Positions 34,401-42,092 of a stretch of 64,000 bases of DNA are shown here, in pieces. Position 1 is the stretch's first letter. The number at the start of each line of letters is the position of its first letter. The DNA comes from Micromonospora craniellae. GTDB lineage: Bacteria > Actinomycetota > Actinomycetes > Mycobacteriales > Micromonosporaceae. The stretch is from assembly GCF_014764405.1 (NCBI RefSeq), contig NZ_CP061725.1:6510001-6574000 (forward strand), written 5' to 3'. The notes under the pieces are model-generated. The model worked only from the letters and a program-made list of their open reading frames with translations, was not told where the DNA came from and did not search any database. The translations under genes and the position numbers were made by a program.

Positions 34401-34818
34401 TCAGTTCGTCACGACCGTCACCCGCATCGCCGACGCGTTCGTCGACGCAGACGTCTTCACCGCCGCGCAACGCGACCGGATCGTGGCCGACGCCACCCGG
34501 GCGAGGGCCGACCTCGACCCCGGTACCTCGTTCGACGTCGAGGTCACCGCGAAGACGCAGCGCATCGGCGGCAACGCCTACGTCTCCGTATCCGCCCGCA
34601 ACGCCGACGAGGTGCCGCTCACCATCGAGCTGGTCACCGCCTTCGGCTCGCGTACGGTGACCGGCGTCGCCCCGGGCAAGACCGCCTTCCAGCAGTTCAA
34701 CACCCGCAGCACGGCGGTACCGGCCGGCACCGCCACCGTCCGTGTCACGGGCACCGTCGACGGCGAGGAGATCACCACCGAGATCGAGGCGCCGTACCCG
34801 GCCTCCAGCGCCAGCTGA
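31429..34818 (+). CDS. GH127 beta-L-arabinofuranosidase with inserted LamG domain, Tat-exported
   Basis: A 1129-residue secreted glycoside hydrolase, predicted to release beta-L-arabinofuranose from plant glycans. The twin-arginine signal peptide contains SRRQVLQ and ends near PAGAQA. GH127 sequence begins at about residue 67, is interrupted at about 172-412 by a LamG/concanavalin-like domain (IATWVNLAATQNWSRLFDFG, WVHLAVTLTQNTGTLYVNG), and resumes at HPGYLGAIPE. Zinc and nucleophile residues characteristic of GH127 are present: AETCTTYN near 653 and GTCCGGTG near 723. The last ~100 residues look like a beta-sandwich. Start GTG 31429, with AAAGGA 9 bases upstream. Two LacI-like operators precede it. 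Confidence 0.88.
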   Translation: MADSVEFPVSRRQVLQVSAAGVAAVATAAAFPAGAQAAPAAGVATGPTTLGVTSADPGPGGTAPVRPFQLRDVRLGDGLLQEKRDRMKNYLRQLDERRFLVLFNNQAGRPNPAGVTAPGGWEDGGLLSGHWAGHFMTALAQGYADLGEPVFKNKLDWMVGELAACQAAITARIGGGDPGGEDPEEPEIGRVTGRFGSGLRLNGPSRAEHVALPQEAISQLTDFTIATWVNLAATQNWSRLFDFGQNSTVNMFLTPRAGTTGNAPRFAITVGGSGGEQQINGTTALPTNQWVHLAVTLTQNTGTLYVNGVQAGQNTNMTLSPANLGNPGNRWIGRSQYGDAMLNATIDEFHIFDRALSAQEVASLQGSPAGSTGGGSIAWYRFEEEGGSTILDSSPNGRDGGIVASQSGGDELWVPTHPGYLGAIPEDAVLRLGPPRWAVYGSNAATNTWAPWYTQHKIMRGLLDAYYHTDNATALDVVTKMASWANLALTIGDKNHPGYPGPITRDNLNYMWDLYIAGETGGANEVFPEIYALTGDSRHLETAKLFDNRESLFDACVENRDILVTTPATNPGRRRPDRLHANSHVPQFVGYLRVYEHSGDSEYLQAAKNFYGMVVPHRAYANGGTGGNYPGSNNNIELFQNRGNVANSIAQGGAETCTTYNLIKLARNLFFHEQDPAYLDYYERGLINQIAGSRADTTTVGNPQVTYFQPLTPGAARGYGNTGTCCGGTGIENHTKYQETIYFKSADDSTLWVNLYVPSTLTWQEKDLTVVQETVYPRQDHTRLTIDGSGRLDLKLRVPAWAQKGFQVSVNGVAQDHTATPGSYLTLSRTWRSGDTVDIRMPFSIRIERAIDRPDTQAVFWGPVLLQILGNPGGGAFRELSLYRHLKRDGDYSRAAITPSSTTAAGDQVFASQGFTLRPYYVADTQAASSYFRRVEPTVVFGSIDTGVPNHKRNDGLPAYDVPVSGVPSPGTDGPTFLDLLWDEAPFASHGQFVTTVTRIADAFVDADVFTAAQRDRIVADATRARADLDPGTSFDVEVTAKTQRIGGNAYVSVSARNADEVPLTIELVTAFGSRTVTGVAPGKTAFQQFNTRSTAVPAGTATVRVTGTVDGEEITTEIEAPYPASSAS

Positions 34819-34953
34819 GCGCTCCGCCCTCAGCGGTGGCGGTGCCCGCCGAGGCGCCGCCACCGGTGACGGGACGGACGTGTTTGCCGAACTGCCCGAC
34901 ACGACGGCCGTTCCCGGTGGAGTCTGCCAGGGAGGAGACGGCAGGGAGGCGGG

Positions 34954-36585
34954 ATGCGGCAGCGGAGACGGGCGGGTCTGCTGCTGCTTACGGCCGTGTC
35001 CCCGACAATCGAGGCCACCTTCCTGGTCGCCATGGGCTTCGTCGCCGCCACCGGGCTGTCGCCACAGACCTCGGCCGTCTGGCCGTACGACACCTACCAC
35101 GACCTACGCTGGCTGTACGTCTACCACGAGTCCTGGCCGAAGTTCCTGCTCTGGTTCGGCGCCGTGGTGGTGGCAAGGGGCATATACCACACCGCGCTGA
35201 TCATGCTGGCCTGGCCGGACGAGGTGCCCCGACCGCCGGTACGGTGGTTGCTGCGGCGCAGTCTCGGCCTGGCCCTGCTGGTGGCGGTGATCGTGGCGCC
35301 GTGGGCGTTGATCTCGGTGGCCGCGTCGGTGGTGGCGCTGTCCTGGGTGCTGCTGGCCTCGCTGCTGCCGATGTTCCTGCTGGCGCCGTTCCTGCAACGG
35401 GCCGCTGTGGTCGGCCCCTGGTGGCGCGGGCTGCCGTCGCCGTCCCTGGTCGGCTGGTCGCTGCTGAACTTCGTGGTGTTGACCGTTGCCGGCGCAATCT
35501 GCTGGAGCGTGCCGGGCTGGTGGACCGTGCCGGTGGCCACCGCAGCGGGGGTGGCGAACGGGCTGCTGTGGGACCGTACGGTCCGCGCTGCGTTGTGCCC
35601 GTCCCGCGGCCGGTTGGCGTGGCTGCCGGCGACCCCGATCGCGGCGGTGCTCGCCCTCGCTGTGCCGCTGCTCATCCCGCCGTTGGTGCAGGCGGTGCCG
35701 GGCGAGAACCTCCGTGCCGAGGCGGTGGTGCTCGACCATCCGCTGCCGCCGGAGGTGGCGCAGGCGGTCATCGTCCTCGCCGGCTACGGCTCCAGGTACG
35801 GCGGCGAGGCACCGGCCGACGACCGGGTCGAGCGGTTCTCCTACCGGGGGCTGGCCCCCGATGGCACACCCCTGCCCTACGAACCGCGCGACACCACGAA
35901 CTCCGTGGCACACAGTGTGCGGCTGCTCGACGAGCAGGTGCAGCGGCTGCACGGGCGGACCGGCCGGCCGATCGCGCTGATCGGCGAGAGTGAGGGGGCC
36001 ATGGTCGCCCGTACCTACCTCCGGGACGGGGCCCATCCGGCGGTCGACTCGCTGGCGATGTTCAGCCCGCTGATCAACGCGGGACGCGCCTACTACCCGC
36101 CGCCGCACCACGACCGGGGCTGGGGCGTGGTCACCGGTTGGCAGTTGCGGATCATGTTCGGCCTGCTGCACAGGGGAGGCGGGCCGGGTAGCAGCCCGGA
36201 CGAGCCGTTCATCCGCTCCCTGGTCGACGACGCGCCATTCTACCGAAACCAGCTCATGTGCCCGGTGCCTGGCGTGCGGATGGTCGCCTTCATACCCACC
36301 ACCACCGCCGCCGAGGCGCCGCCCGGCGACTACACCGACATCCCGGTGTTCCAGATGCCCGGGGTCCACGGCGGCCTGCTGAACCGCGCGCTGGTCGAGG
36401 ACCGGCTGGTCGCCTTCCTCTCCGGCGAACCGATCCGGCAGGAGCGCGACGAGTATCCGCTGTTGCAGCGGCTCGGTTCTGCCTGGCAGGCGCCGCCGTT
36501 GGCCATCGAGGCCAACCCGGCCTGGGCGGCGTTCCGGCAGCCGGACCCCGCGTTCACCGGGCAGGTCTGCCGGCCGGCCCGTTGA
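34954..36585 (+). CDS. Membrane protein with C-terminal alpha/beta-hydrolase-like domain
   Basis: A 543-residue protein. The first ~245 residues contain five to seven hydrophobic segments (for example LLWFGAVVVARGIYHTALIM and LALLVAVIVAPWALISVAAS). The remainder is soluble and probably extracytoplasmic, with an alpha/beta-hydrolase nucleophile elbow IGESEGAM (GxSxG; Ser at about residue 348) and a candidate catalytic His in MPGVHGG near residue 470. It may be a membrane-anchored esterase, lipase or thioesterase. I do not recognise a named family. AGGGAGGCGGG precedes the ATG. It appears monocistronic, 135 bases after the GH127 gene. Confidence 0.75.
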   Translation: MRQRRRAGLLLLTAVSPTIEATFLVAMGFVAATGLSPQTSAVWPYDTYHDLRWLYVYHESWPKFLLWFGAVVVARGIYHTALIMLAWPDEVPRPPVRWLLRRSLGLALLVAVIVAPWALISVAASVVALSWVLLASLLPMFLLAPFLQRAAVVGPWWRGLPSPSLVGWSLLNFVVLTVAGAICWSVPGWWTVPVATAAGVANGLLWDRTVRAALCPSRGRLAWLPATPIAAVLALAVPLLIPPLVQAVPGENLRAEAVVLDHPLPPEVAQAVIVLAGYGSRYGGEAPADDRVERFSYRGLAPDGTPLPYEPRDTTNSVAHSVRLLDEQVQRLHGRTGRPIALIGESEGAMVARTYLRDGAHPAVDSLAMFSPLINAGRAYYPPPHHDRGWGVVTGWQLRIMFGLLHRGGGPGSSPDEPFIRSLVDDAPFYRNQLMCPVPGVRMVAFIPTTTAAEAPPGDYTDIPVFQMPGVHGGLLNRALVEDRLVAFLSGEPIRQERDEYPLLQRLGSAWQAPPLAIEANPAWAAFRQPDPAFTGQVCRPAR

Positions 36586-36601
36586 CCCGGTCGCGCGTGG
36601 C

Positions 36602-36988
36602 TCAGTGGGCCGGACCGGCGCGATGCAGGAGCACCAGCCGGACGGCGGCCAGCGCGGGCCCGAGCACCAGGACCGTCTGCACCGGGTGGTAGGTGAACAG
36701 GAGCAGGTGCAGCACGACGAAGACCGCCACGGCGGCCAGCGCCAGCCACGCCGACCAACGGCGGCCGAGGGGTACGAGCGCCCCGGCCAGTGCCGTGCCC
36801 ACCCCGGCGACCAGCCGCAGCCAGACCCAGGCGGTGACGTCGTGCTGGTGGACCGCGCCGCTGCCGATCGAGACGTACGGGTCGCTGGTCAGGTCGGCCC
36901 CGGCCGCCACCGCGTCGAAGATCCCGGCCACGCCGAGCAGTACCCCCGCCAGTAGCAGCGCCCGCGCACGTACGTCGTTCCTCGTCAC
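36602..36988 (-). CDS. DUF7144-like four-helix membrane protein
   Basis: A 128-residue membrane protein with four hydrophobic segments: ALLLAGVLLGVAGIFDAVAA, WLRLVAGVGTALAGALVPLG, WLALAAVAVFVVLHLLLFTY and VLVLGPALAAVRLVLLH. The loop after helix 1 (SDPYVSIGSGAVHQHDVTAW) resembles the DUF7144/small actinobacterial membrane family. Function unknown. It is convergent with the hydrolase gene (17-base gap) and precedes a hydrolase remnant on the same strand. Confidence 0.75.
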   Translation of the reverse strand: MTRNDVRARALLLAGVLLGVAGIFDAVAAGADLTSDPYVSIGSGAVHQHDVTAWVWLRLVAGVGTALAGALVPLGRRWSAWLALAAVAVFVVLHLLLFTYHPVQTVLVLGPALAAVRLVLLHRAGPAH

Positions 36989-37031
36989 CGCTCCCCCGTC
37001 GTCCGTCGGTCCGGCAGCGTCCGTGGTGCGC

Positions 37032-37219
37032 TCAGCGGGTGATCTCCAGATGGCGGTCGAGCATCGCGTTCATCTGTGCCGGCACCTCCAGTTGCACGAA
37101 GTGCCCGGAGCCGGTGGTCTGTCCGATGTGCGCCTCGGAGACGAGTCGGGTGAGGTGGGCGTAGTCGGCGAACGGCGCGTCGGTGCCGATCATCAGCAGC
37201 GGCCGGGCCCAGGTACGTG
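37032..37219 (-). pseudogene. C-terminal remnant of an alpha/beta hydrolase
   Basis: The complement reads RTWARPLLMIGTDAPFADYA, then TTGSGHFVQLEVPAQMNAML and DRHLEITR before a stop at 37032-37034. GSGHFVQLEVP is the segment around the catalytic His of alpha/beta hydrolases. No start codon, nucleophile elbow or core precedes it; upstream sequence is unrelated. It is a 3' remnant left by a deletion. Confidence 0.75.
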
Positions 37220-37339
37220 TGGTCGCGCATCCCTGCCGTGATCCGTCCGTCCACCGTCGTACCTCCCCACGGCCCGGCGTGCTCGTACTTCCACTGAAGC
37301 ACGGTCCCGCACGGACAGAGGATCATATTGCATATATCC

Positions 37340-37862
37340 TATTTAATGGCGTTACCGACGCGGCGGGTCCTTCGAGCGTCTCCTCGCCGGCCACGACCAT
37401 TTCGTCTCCATGCTGTTCCGGGGAGTGCTCTCGGTCGAGGGCGACCTCACGCTGCTCAACCACGCGCCCGCGCCGACGCGCTCCACCATGCGACTGACGG
37501 TCGCCGCCGACTTCGCCGAGGTGCCCGAGGTCCGCAGCGGCCTCCAGGCGCTGCCCTTCATCCCGGCACGGGCAGCCCGGACCCTGCGGATCCTGGCGCT
37601 CACCCAGGGCGCGCGGGACGACCCGTTCCGGGGCGAACAGCCGGGCAAGATCGTCCAGGAGTGCCGGTACGGCGACTCGGCCGCCTTCACGCCCTCTTCG
37701 TCATCCTGCTCGACGAGTACGAGCGGTGGACCGGCGACGCCCGACCTGGTCCGTGGGTACGCGTACGAGGTGCGGACGGCCATCGCCTGGCTCGACGGAC
37801 CCGCCGACCCGCAGCGCACCTGTGTGGAGGCCGGCATGCCGGAGCAGATGGGCCAGATGTAA
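37340..37862 (+). pseudogene. Decayed glycogen-debranching-enzyme-like gene
   Basis: Pieces of an amylo-alpha-1,6-glucosidase/glycogen-debranching family protein occur in order but in different frames: GVLSVEGDLTLLNHAPAPT and TVAADFAEVPEVRSG, then PGKIVQECRYGD in one frame; LFVILLDEYERWTGDA in another; then DLVRGY with IAWLDGPADPQ back in the first, ending at the stop in the repeat element (37860-37862). Normal members are 600-700 residues and continue into a catalytic (alpha/alpha)6 barrel that is missing here. The gene has therefore lost its ends, has at least two frameshifts and should make no active enzyme. A palindromic element abuts its 3' end. Confidence 0.75.
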
Positions 37863-37912
37863 GGAAGGGGCCCTTCCTATACACGAGGCGTTAGCAGGGG
37901 ACCCTTCCTTAC
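37859..37912. repeat. Dispersed palindromic element, copy 3
   Basis: The arms at 37859-37878 and 37893-37912 pair in about 16 of 20 positions around ATACACGAGGCGTT. It is in the same orientation as copies 2 and 4. It lies between the debranching pseudogene and the convergent symporter gene; the pseudogene stop codon is inside it. Confidence 0.88.
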
Positions 37913-37915
37913 ACG

Positions 37916-38908
37916 TCAGGCGTCGGTGCGGGCGGGCGTCGGCGGGGCGCGGTCGGCCCAGCTACGGGCGATGGCGGCACAGACGACCAGTTGGATCTGG
38001 TGGTAGATCATCAGGGGCAGCACCAGCAGACCGAGCGCCTCGGGCTGTACCAGGACGGCGGCCATCGGCAGGCCGGTGGCCAGGCTCTTCTTGGCCCCAC
38101 AGAACAGGATCGTCACCCGGTCGGCCCGGTCGAAGCGCAGCAGCCGGCCACCGGCGTGCAGCAGCCCGAGCACCAGCGCGAGCAGCCCGGCGACGACGGC
38201 GATCAGGACGATCAGCCGCCCCGGCGAGACCTCGTCCCAGACCCCGGCCACCACGCCGGCGCTGAAGGCCGAGTAGACCACCAGCAGGATCGCGCCCCGG
38301 TCGACCCGGCCGGTCAGTGACCGGTGCCGCTCGATCCAGCCGGCGGTCCACCGGCGGGACAGTTGCCCCGCGACGAACGGCACCAGCAGTTGCAACACGA
38401 CCGTGCCGATCGAGCCGGCGCTGACCCGCACCTCGCCGGAGCCCTGGAGCAGCAGGGTCACCAGCAGCGGGGTGAGCGCGATGCCGGCGATGTTGGAGAA
38501 GGAGGCGGTGAAGACCGCCGCCGGCACGTTGCCCCGGGCGATGGCAGTGAACGCGATCGAGGTCTGCACCGTGGATGGCACGGCGCAGAGGAAGAGCAGC
38601 CCCTGGTACAGCTCGGGGGTCAGCACCGCCGGTCGCAGCGGCGCGGCGGCGAGCCCGAGCAGCGGGAAGACCACGAACGTGGCGAGCAGCACCACCGCGT
38701 GCAGCCGCCAGTGCCGGGCGCCGGCGAGCGCGGCCCTCGGGGCGATCTTGGCCCCGTGCAGGAAGAAGAGCAGCGCCACCGCGAGCTGGGCCGCCACCCG
38801 TCCCACCTCGGCGGCCGTGCCGCGCAGCGGGATCAGCGCGGCCAGCGCCACGGTGCCGAACAGCGCCGCGATGAACGGGTCGATCGGCAGCCGGCGAGGC
38901 CAGCGCAT
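37916..38908 (-). CDS. Bile acid:sodium symporter-like (BASS/SBF) family transporter
   Basis: A 330-residue protein with about ten hydrophobic segments, of the SBF-like branch (YfeH type). Family landmarks are HGAKIAPRAAL near residue 50, LLFLCAVPSTVQTSIAFTAI near residue 110 and FCGAKKSLATGLPMA near residue 270. Members carry organic anions, probably with sodium; the substrate is unknown. GGAGGGGAGAGG precedes ATG 38908. It is divergent from a LysR regulator, with a short palindrome between, so LysR control is likely. Confidence 0.9.
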   Translation of the reverse strand: MRWPRRLPIDPFIAALFGTVALAALIPLRGTAAEVGRVAAQLAVALLFFLHGAKIAPRAALAGARHWRLHAVVLLATFVVFPLLGLAAAPLRPAVLTPELYQGLLFLCAVPSTVQTSIAFTAIARGNVPAAVFTASFSNIAGIALTPLLVTLLLQGSGEVRVSAGSIGTVVLQLLVPFVAGQLSRRWTAGWIERHRSLTGRVDRGAILLVVYSAFSAGVVAGVWDEVSPGRLIVLIAVVAGLLALVLGLLHAGGRLLRFDRADRVTILFCGAKKSLATGLPMAAVLVQPEALGLLVLPLMIYHQIQLVVCAAIARSWADRAPPTPARTDA

Positions 38909-39015
38909 CGCCTCTCCCCTCCGGTCGGTCCTGCCGCCCGCCGCCCGGGGGCGGCCGCCCGACCATTGTCGGCCCGGATGGATCAGTGGGAAAGGCGATC
39001 ATCATGCTTACTGTC

Positions 39016-39030
39016 ATCACATACCGTGAT
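39016..39030. promoter_or_regulatory. Short palindrome in the symporter/LysR divergent promoter
   Basis: ATCAC-ATACC-GTGAT is a perfect 5-base inverted repeat with a 5-base spacer, 12 bases before the LysR start and 108 bases before the symporter start. Size and placement fit an autoregulatory LysR box. Confidence 0.4.
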
Positions 39031-39041
39031 AGCTTTGCCGG

Positions 39042-39902
39042 ATGTATGACCCGGTCCAACTGCGCAGCTTCCTGGCGGTGGCCCAGGCCCTGAGCTTCAC
39101 TCGGGCCGCGGCCCGGCTGGGCGTGCGCCAGTCCACGGTGAGTCAGCACGTCCGGCGGTTGGAGGCCGAGACCGGGCGACCGCTGTTCGTGCGGGACACG
39201 CACAGCGTCAGCCTCACCGTCGACGGCGAGGCGATGGTGACCTTCGCCCGGGACATCCTGGACGCGGGCGACCGGGCCCGGCGTCACTTCGCCGCCGGGC
39301 CGGTACGCGGCCGGCTGCGGCTCGGCGTCTCCGACGACCTGATCTCCACCTATCTGCCCCGGGTGTTGCACGACTTCCGGCACCGACATCCGCTGGTGCA
39401 CCTGGAGTTGACCGTCGACCTGAGCGGCACCCTGCACCACCGGCTCGACGCGCAGCAGTTGGACGTGCTCTTCGCCAAGCGCCTGGCCGGGCAGGACCGG
39501 GGCAGGCTGGTCTGGCGGGACCGGCTGATCTGGCTGGCCGCCCCCGGCCACCGGCTCGGCCCGGACGAACCGGTGCCGCTGGTCGCCTACCCGCCGCCCA
39601 GCATCTCCCGGGCTGAGGCCCTGGACGCGCTGGGTGCGGCCGGTCGCGCCTGGCAGCTCGCCTGCACCAGCACCAGCCTGGGCGGGCTGGTGGCGGCGAC
39701 CCGGGCCGGTCTCGGGGTGATGGCGCACTCCGCCGAGCTGGTCCCACCCGGGCTGGTGCCGGCCCCGACCGGGCACCGGCTGCCGCCGCTGGGCGAGGTG
39801 GAGTTCGTCCTGCTGCACCGTGACGGCGCGCCCGCCGACACGGTCGCCGCCCTGGCCGAGGCGATCCTGACCGCCGGGGCCCGCACCGTGTCTCCGTCCT
39901 GA
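39042..39902 (+). CDS. LysR-family transcriptional regulator
   Basis: A 286-residue LysR regulator. The winged helix occupies residues 1-60 (YDPVQLRSFLAVAQALSFTR, GVRQSTVSQHVRRLEAETGR), followed by the periplasmic-binding-protein-like effector domain (RLRLGVSDDLISTYLPRVLH). It is divergently paired with the BASS-family transporter, the usual sign that it regulates that gene in response to the transported compound. The ATG has no strong ribosome-binding site, and the transcript may be nearly leaderless. Confidence 0.9.
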   Translation: MYDPVQLRSFLAVAQALSFTRAAARLGVRQSTVSQHVRRLEAETGRPLFVRDTHSVSLTVDGEAMVTFARDILDAGDRARRHFAAGPVRGRLRLGVSDDLISTYLPRVLHDFRHRHPLVHLELTVDLSGTLHHRLDAQQLDVLFAKRLAGQDRGRLVWRDRLIWLAAPGHRLGPDEPVPLVAYPPPSISRAEALDALGAAGRAWQLACTSTSLGGLVAATRAGLGVMAHSAELVPPGLVPAPTGHRLPPLGEVEFVLLHRDGAPADTVAALAEAILTAGARTVSPS

Positions 39903-39949
39903 GCGCCGACACAGCGGTATCCGGCCCACACGGGGCGTAGGCTCGCGCC

Positions 39950-40175
39950 GTGGACGACACGGCCCGGCCCGGGGCAGTGGCGGGGCGTGCGCCTGTGGCT
40001 GTGCGGCGCCACCCTGGTCGACCTCGACCTGCGCCCAGTTCCACGGCACCACCCGACTCGACGGCAGCCGGTTCGACCACGTCTCGTTCAGCCTGGCCGG
40101 GCCGTCTTCCACGGTGACGTGGTGTTCGGCACCGCGCCGCCGGATCACGTGGTCCTGCACGGCGCGGTGGCCTGA
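39950..40175 (+). pseudogene. Remnant of a pentapeptide-repeat protein
   Basis: Three overlapping frames carry consecutive pieces of a pentapeptide-repeat C-terminus: VRLWLCGATLVDLDLR, then AQFHGTTRLDGSRFDHVSFS, then VFHGDVVFGTAPPDHVVLHG before the stop. Two compensating frameshifts break it, and the N-terminal bulk of the protein is absent. Confidence 0.65.
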
Positions 40176-40214
40176 CACCGCATCCTGGCGGACCCGTCGG
40201 GTTCGGGATGCGGT

Positions 40215-41333
40215 TCAGCGGGCCGGGAAGCGCAGCACCCGGTCGTCGCCGTCGCGGACGTCGCCCCGCCCGTCGGTGTTGGACGTGGTGACCCAGAGCG
40301 CGCCGTCCGGGGCCACCTGCACGGTGCGCAGCCGTCCGTACCCGTCGAGCCGGGCGGACGGCTCGCCGAGCCGGTCACCGTCGAGTAGCACGACCCAGAG
40401 CCGCTCGCCACGCAGCGCCGCGACGTAGGCGTTGCCGCCGGTGATCGCGATGCCGGACGGCGACGCCTCGCGGGTCGACCAGGTGACCAGCGGATTGGTG
40501 TAGCGCCCGCCTGCGGTGTCGCCCTCGCCCTCGACCTCGGGCCAGCCGTAGTTGCGCCCGGCCTCGATCAGGTTGACCTCGTCGACGTCGTTCTGCCCGA
40601 ACTCGGTGGCGAAGAGTCGGCCCTCCGGATCCCAGGCCAGGCCCTGCACGTTGCGGTGCCCGAGGCTGTAGACCGGGGAACCGGCGGTGGGGTTGCCGGG
40701 CGCCGGCTCGCCGTCCGCGGTGAGCCGGAGGATCTTACCGGCCGGGCTGGCCGGGTCCTGGGAGCTGCTGGTGTCCCCGGCGTCGCCGGTGCCGACGTAC
40801 AACATGCCGTCGGGACCGAAGGCGATGCGCCCGCCGTTGTGGAAGCTCGCCTTGGGGATGCCGGAGAAGACCACGTCCGGCTGGCCGCCGTCGAGCCGGA
40901 ACCGCACGATGCGGTTGTCGTCGGCGGCGGTGAAGTAGGCGTAGACCAGGTCGTCGTCGGCGAAGTCCGGCGACACGGCGAGCCCGAGCAGGCCGCCCTC
41001 ACCGCCGGCGGTCACGCCGGGCACCTCGGTGACCTGTTCGGGCGTGCCGCCGCCCGGGGAGAGTCGCAGGATCCGACCGGTGTTCCGCTCGGCGACAAGC
41101 GCGTCGCCGCCGGGCAGGAACGCCAGACCCCACGGCACGTCGATGCCCCGGGCCAGTTCCTCCCCCGCGTCGAGGTCGGGCGCCGCCGACGGGGAACTGC
41201 TCGCCGTGCTGGAGGCCACCGGCCCCGGGTCCGGACCGGGTCCGGTGGCGTCGGTGTCTCCGTTGCCGCACCCGGCGGTCCCGGCCACCAGCAGCACGGC
41301 CAGGGCCGATCCGGCCCACACGTGGTATCGCAT
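40215..41333 (-). CDS. PQQ-dependent aldose sugar dehydrogenase-like lipoprotein
   Basis: A 372-residue beta-propeller protein of the soluble glucose/aldose-sugar dehydrogenase (GDH-B/YliI) family. The signal peptide ends in the lipobox VAGTAGC, followed by a Pro/Ser-rich linker. Propeller landmarks are VPWGLAFLPGGDALVAERN, GEGGLLGLAVSPDF, SFHNGGRIAFGPDGMLYVGT, GHRNVQGLAWDPEGRLFATE and GRNYGWPEVEG. Members oxidise sugars with PQQ, though many actinobacterial ones are uncharacterised. ATG 41333 has AAGGAG at 4 bases; upstream in-frame codons would spoil the signal peptide. Monocistronic. Confidence 0.9.
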   Translation of the reverse strand: MRYHVWAGSALAVLLVAGTAGCGNGDTDATGPGPDPGPVASSTASSSPSAAPDLDAGEELARGIDVPWGLAFLPGGDALVAERNTGRILRLSPGGGTPEQVTEVPGVTAGGEGGLLGLAVSPDFADDDLVYAYFTAADDNRIVRFRLDGGQPDVVFSGIPKASFHNGGRIAFGPDGMLYVGTGDAGDTSSSQDPASPAGKILRLTADGEPAPGNPTAGSPVYSLGHRNVQGLAWDPEGRLFATEFGQNDVDEVNLIEAGRNYGWPEVEGEGDTAGGRYTNPLVTWSTREASPSGIAITGGNAYVAALRGERLWVVLLDGDRLGEPSARLDGYGRLRTVQVAPDGALWVTTSNTDGRGDVRDGDDRVLRFPAR

Positions 41334-41450
41334 TCGTCTCCTTCGGCGGTCTCCTGATGCGTCCCGGTACTTCGAGCAGCGAACCATGTGGCGACAAGAT
41401 TGAGGAGGAGACCCCTGGCGGGTCCCGGCAGCGACCGGCGCTCCCCCGGC

Positions 41451-42002
41451 TCAGGACGCCAGGGTGGAGATCAGGTAGTCGTCGAGCTCGACCTGCTCGC
41501 TCACCGCGTTGACGATCAGGTCGAAGCCGTACCGCAGCCGGGTGAAGGGCGCCGGGTCGTTCGTGGCGTGGTGGTGCATGGCACCGAGCCGCACTCCGTC
41601 GGCCTGCTTGTTCAGCGTCTGGGACAGCACGGTCACCTCCGCGCCCATGGCGGCGGCGAGCTGCACCGCCATGTGACGAAGATGGTAGGTCTGCACCAGG
41701 TAGCCACCGGACCAGAGCAGCCGGATGATGTCCAGCGCCTCGCGCAGCCGCTCGTGCCGCCCGCGTACGCTGGGGAACCCCTGGCCGACGACGTGCTCGT
41801 TGAGGCGCTCACCGGCGCCGACACCGAGCGTGAACCGGTTGTCGGAGATGATCGCGAGCGTGGCGGCGGCCTGCGCGATGATCGCCGGGTGGTAGCGCAC
41901 CGTCGGGCAGGTCACCCCGGTCGCCAGACCGATCCGGTCGGTACGGGCGGCGACGGCGCCGAGCACCGTCCAGGTGAACGAGGAATGGCCCTGGTTGTCC
42001 AC
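41451..42002 (-). pseudogene. Chimera of an F420-type LLM oxidoreductase and a zinc alcohol dehydrogenase
   Basis: One uninterrupted frame joins two unrelated enzymes. Residues 1-~104 are the middle of a TIGR03557-like F420-dependent LLM oxidoreductase (FTWTVLGAVAARTDRIGLAT, NRFTLGVGAGERLNEHVVGQ). From about residue 106 it is a zinc-type alcohol dehydrogenase of the YahK/cinnamyl group (HMAVQLAAAMGAEVTVLSQT, YGFDLIVNAVSEQVELDDYL). The true N-terminus of the first and the catalytic zinc domain of the second are missing. A deletion with ends near 41685 and near 42003 explains it. Neither activity is expected. Confidence 0.85.
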
Positions 42003-42092
42003 CGCCGCTGACCGCAGTCCACGCCGCAGCGCGGACGTCGTCGGTCGGCGGCCGGGGCGGTGCGTCTCACGTCCGGCGGCGAGGAGTTCCTG

